In this document: piece after piece, positions 61,912-64,000 of the stretch | How the letters are laid out: each line of letters starts with the position of its first letter | Numbering within the stretch: position 1 is the stretch's first letter | NCBI RefSeq assembly: GCF_017744675.1 | Contig: NZ_JAGIAV010000001.1 | Location: 990,151-1,054,150 of the forward strand | Origin: Flavobacterium sp. | GTDB lineage: Bacteria; Bacteroidota; Bacteroidia; Flavobacteriales; Flavobacteriaceae | DNA: 64,000 bases | Reading direction: 5' to 3' | The notes under the pieces: model-generated | Database searches by the model: none | Told to the model about the DNA's origin: nothing | What the model saw: the letters and a program-made list of their open reading frames with translations, nothing else | Program-made: the position numbers and the translations under genes

Positions 61912-64000
61912 ATGAATGCATTTATGATTTACCTGCCAATTGTTATGGCAGTTTTAGGATTACTTTTCATGGGAATAAAAAGGAGTTGGGTTTTAAAACA
62001 AGATGCCGGAGACGGAAAGATGAAAGAGATTTCAGATTACATCTACGAAGGAGCCTTAGCCTTTCTAAAAGCCGAATATAAACTGTTAACCATCTTCGTA
62101 ATTATTGCCAGTTTGGCTTTGGCAGGAATTACTTTTATTCCAGGAGTAAAAACTCATTTATTAATCGTAATAGCATTTATTTTTGGTGCATTCTTCTCTG
62201 CTTTAGCAGGAAATATGGGAATGAAGATAGCCACTAAAACAAACGTTAGAACCACTCAAGCAGCTCGTTCAAGTTTGCCACAAGCATTAAAAGTTTCTTT
62301 TGGCGGTGGAACCGTAATGGGACTTGGTGTTGCAGGTTTGGCTGTTTTAGGATTAACATCCTTTTTTATCATTTTCTTTAATCTTTTTTCTGGCGGAGTT
62401 TGGAAAGATACAGATACTATGACTATTGTTTTAGAAACTCTTGCAGGATTTTCACTTGGAGCAGAATCAATCGCTTTGTTTGCGCGTGTTGGAGGTGGAA
62501 TTTACACCAAAGCAGCCGATGTTGGTGCAGATTTAGTTGGTAAAGTTGAAGCAGGAATTCCTGAAGATGACCCTCGTAATCCAGCTACAATTGCAGATAA
62601 CGTGGGTGATAACGTAGGAGATGTTGCGGGTATGGGAGCTGATTTATTCGGGTCTTATGTAGCGACCGTTCTTGCGGCAATGGTTTTAGGAAACTATGTA
62701 ATAAAAGATATGGGCGGAAGTATTAACGATGCTTTCGGCGGAATTGGACCAATTTTACTTCCGATGGCAATTGCCGGTTTCGGAATTTTATTTTCAATCA
62801 TTGGAACAACTTTAGTAAAAATAACAGATGACAATGCGAAAGAAGCGCAAGTTCAGAAAGCATTAAATATAGGAAACTGGGTTTCTATTGTTTTAACCGC
62901 TGTGGCTTGTTTCTTTTTAGTTCAACACATGTTGCCAGAAACGATGCAAATGACTTTCTTCGGAGAAGGTTCTAAAGCCATTTCGTCAATGCGTGTTTTC
63001 TATGCCACATTAGTCGGATTGGTTGTTGGTGGAGCAATTTCATCTGTAACAGAATATTATACAGGATTAGGGACAAAACCAGTTTTGGCAATTGTTCAAA
63101 AATCATCTACAGGAGCAGGAACAAACGTAATTGCAGGTTTGGCAACAGGAATGATTTCTACTTTTCCAACCGTTTTATTGTTCGCAATCGCAATCTGGAT
63201 TTCTTATGTTTTAGCAGGATTCTATGGAGTAGCTTTGGCGGCTTCTGCAATGATGGCAACAACAGCAATGCAATTGGCAATCGATGCCTTCGGACCAATT
63301 TCTGACAACGCAGGAGGAATCGCAGAGATGAGCGAATTGCCAAAAGAAGTTCGCACAAGAACCGATATTTTAGATTCAGTAGGAAATACGACAGCAGCAA
63401 CAGGAAAAGGATTTGCAATTGCTTCTGCGGCTTTAACTTCATTAGCATTATTTGCAGCTTACGTAACTTTTACAGGAATCGACGGAATTAATATTTTTAA
63501 AGCACCAGTTTTAGCAATGCTATTTGTTGGAGGAATGATTCCGGTTGTTTTCTCTGCTTTGGCAATGAATTCTGTTGGAAAAGCAGCAATGGATATGGTG
63601 TACGAAGTTCGTCGCCAGTTCAAAGAAATTGCTGGAATTATGGAAGGAACAGGAAAACCAGAATACGGAAAATGTGTTGAGATTTCTACAAAAGCTGCTT
63701 TACGCGAAATGATGCTTCCAGGAATTTTAACGATTGGTTTTCCTATTGCAATTGTATTAATTGGGAAATTAGTTTACTCAGACAACAATCAGTTAATTGC
63801 TGAAATGTTAGGAGGATATATGGCTGGAGTTACCGTTTCTGGCGTACTTTGGGCAGTTTTCCAAAACAATGCTGGAGGTGCTTGGGATAATGCTAAAAAA
63901 TCTTTCGAAGCTGGAGTAATGATCAACGGAGAAATGACATACAAAGGTTCAGATGCCCATAAAGCTGCCGTAACAGGAGATACTGTTGGAGATCCTTTTA
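61912..64000 (+). CDS. hppA: membrane-bound ion-translocating pyrophosphatase, partial
   Basis: The frame is open from ATG 61912 to the window edge (696 codons seen), so the C terminus is missing. It is a polytopic membrane pyrophosphatase. Substrate-binding motifs: DVGADLVGKVEAGIPEDDPRNPATIADNVGDNVGDVAGMGADLF, and later DAFGPISDNAGGIAEM. The selectivity segment reads GNTTAATGKGFA: Ala (about residue 495) and Gly (about 498) are the K+-dependent signature, where K+-independent pumps have Lys and Thr. It couples pyrophosphate hydrolysis to H+ or Na+ export. Which ion it pumps is not decided here. Confidence 0.95.
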   Translation, partial: MNAFMIYLPIVMAVLGLLFMGIKRSWVLKQDAGDGKMKEISDYIYEGALAFLKAEYKLLTIFVIIASLALAGITFIPGVKTHLLIVIAFIFGAFFSALAGNMGMKIATKTNVRTTQAARSSLPQALKVSFGGGTVMGLGVAGLAVLGLTSFFIIFFNLFSGGVWKDTDTMTIVLETLAGFSLGAESIALFARVGGGIYTKAADVGADLVGKVEAGIPEDDPRNPATIADNVGDNVGDVAGMGADLFGSYVATVLAAMVLGNYVIKDMGGSINDAFGGIGPILLPMAIAGFGILFSIIGTTLVKITDDNAKEAQVQKALNIGNWVSIVLTAVACFFLVQHMLPETMQMTFFGEGSKAISSMRVFYATLVGLVVGGAISSVTEYYTGLGTKPVLAIVQKSSTGAGTNVIAGLATGMISTFPTVLLFAIAIWISYVLAGFYGVALAASAMMATTAMQLAIDAFGPISDNAGGIAEMSELPKEVRTRTDILDSVGNTTAATGKGFAIASAALTSLALFAAYVTFTGIDGINIFKAPVLAMLFVGGMIPVVFSALAMNSVGKAAMDMVYEVRRQFKEIAGIMEGTGKPEYGKCVEISTKAALREMMLPGILTIGFPIAIVLIGKLVYSDNNQLIAEMLGGYMAGVTVSGVLWAVFQNNAGGAWDNAKKSFEAGVMINGEMTYKGSDAHKAAVTGDTVGDPF

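Noticed and set aside
63158..63448. 96-codon minus-strand ORF in the right end of the window
   Set aside because: Shadow of hppA, whose plus-strand frame with clear family motifs covers it entirely.

Overview
The window is chromosomal DNA from a member of the Flavobacteriaceae, most likely the genus Flavobacterium. The DNA is AT-rich. Most genes lack a Shine-Dalgarno sequence, and many are preceded by the Bacteroidota -7 box TANNTTTG. RpoD is the short (287 aa) form without region 1.1. Lineage markers include PorT (type IX secretion), exosortase XrtF with its partner, a lipidated TamA (TamL), DUF4249 and DUF5686 proteins, and TonB-dependent receptors. About 58 protein genes are present, two of them cut by the window edges. 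I found no tRNA, rRNA, CRISPR array, prophage or transposase.

Layout. 1-2140: the tail of a POT transporter, then three tandem exported thioredoxin-fold genes, of which only the first keeps CxxC. 2142-6950 (minus): comEC, an NlpC/P60 lipoprotein, lpxB, a small membrane protein and surE. 7160-11390 (plus): a Prc-type protease, a nuclease lipoprotein and an exported glutaminase. 11464-15590 (minus): rpe, rpoD, an inner-membrane-anchored outer-membrane barrel protein and its overlapping ECF sigma factor. 15645-23670 (minus): a DUF1566-like lipoprotein, then a four-gene import operon (secreted protein, STN-type TonB receptor, DUF4249 lipoprotein, and an MG2/plug-like protein). 23944-26533: pnp and rpsO. 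26712-32705: a MORN-like protein, free-Met-sulfoxide reductase, xrtF and its partner, a putative copper-handling group (HYC_CC_PP protein, TonB receptor, HMA protein), and DedA.

32890-38583 (minus): the complete cell-shape operon mreB-mreC-mreD-mrdA-rodA. 38640-45923: purH, a lone MacB-like permease, a cupin_8 protein, two duplicated lipoproteins, accD and fbaA. 45984-54330: tamL, a SpoU methyltransferase, porT, menG/ubiE, folA, a 2TM protein, a CBM48 mini-protein, thyA and a bifunctional-nuclease protein. 54497-64000: etfB-etfA, pdhB, a DUF5686 protein, an AlkA-like glycosylase, soluble pyrophosphatase, and a membrane pyrophosphatase cut at the right edge.

Most of the window is housekeeping. 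The items most worth a second look are: the ECF sigma factor with a protein that appears to run from the cytoplasm through the inner membrane and a Lys/Ser/Thr-rich linker to an outer-membrane barrel; a three-stem structured leader ending eight bases before the putative copper TonB receptor; the thioredoxin trio in which two copies lost the active site and share a new cysteine; the loss of all four zinc cysteines in AccD; a long-stem hairpin in the pnp leader; and a family of long imperfect intergenic palindromes.
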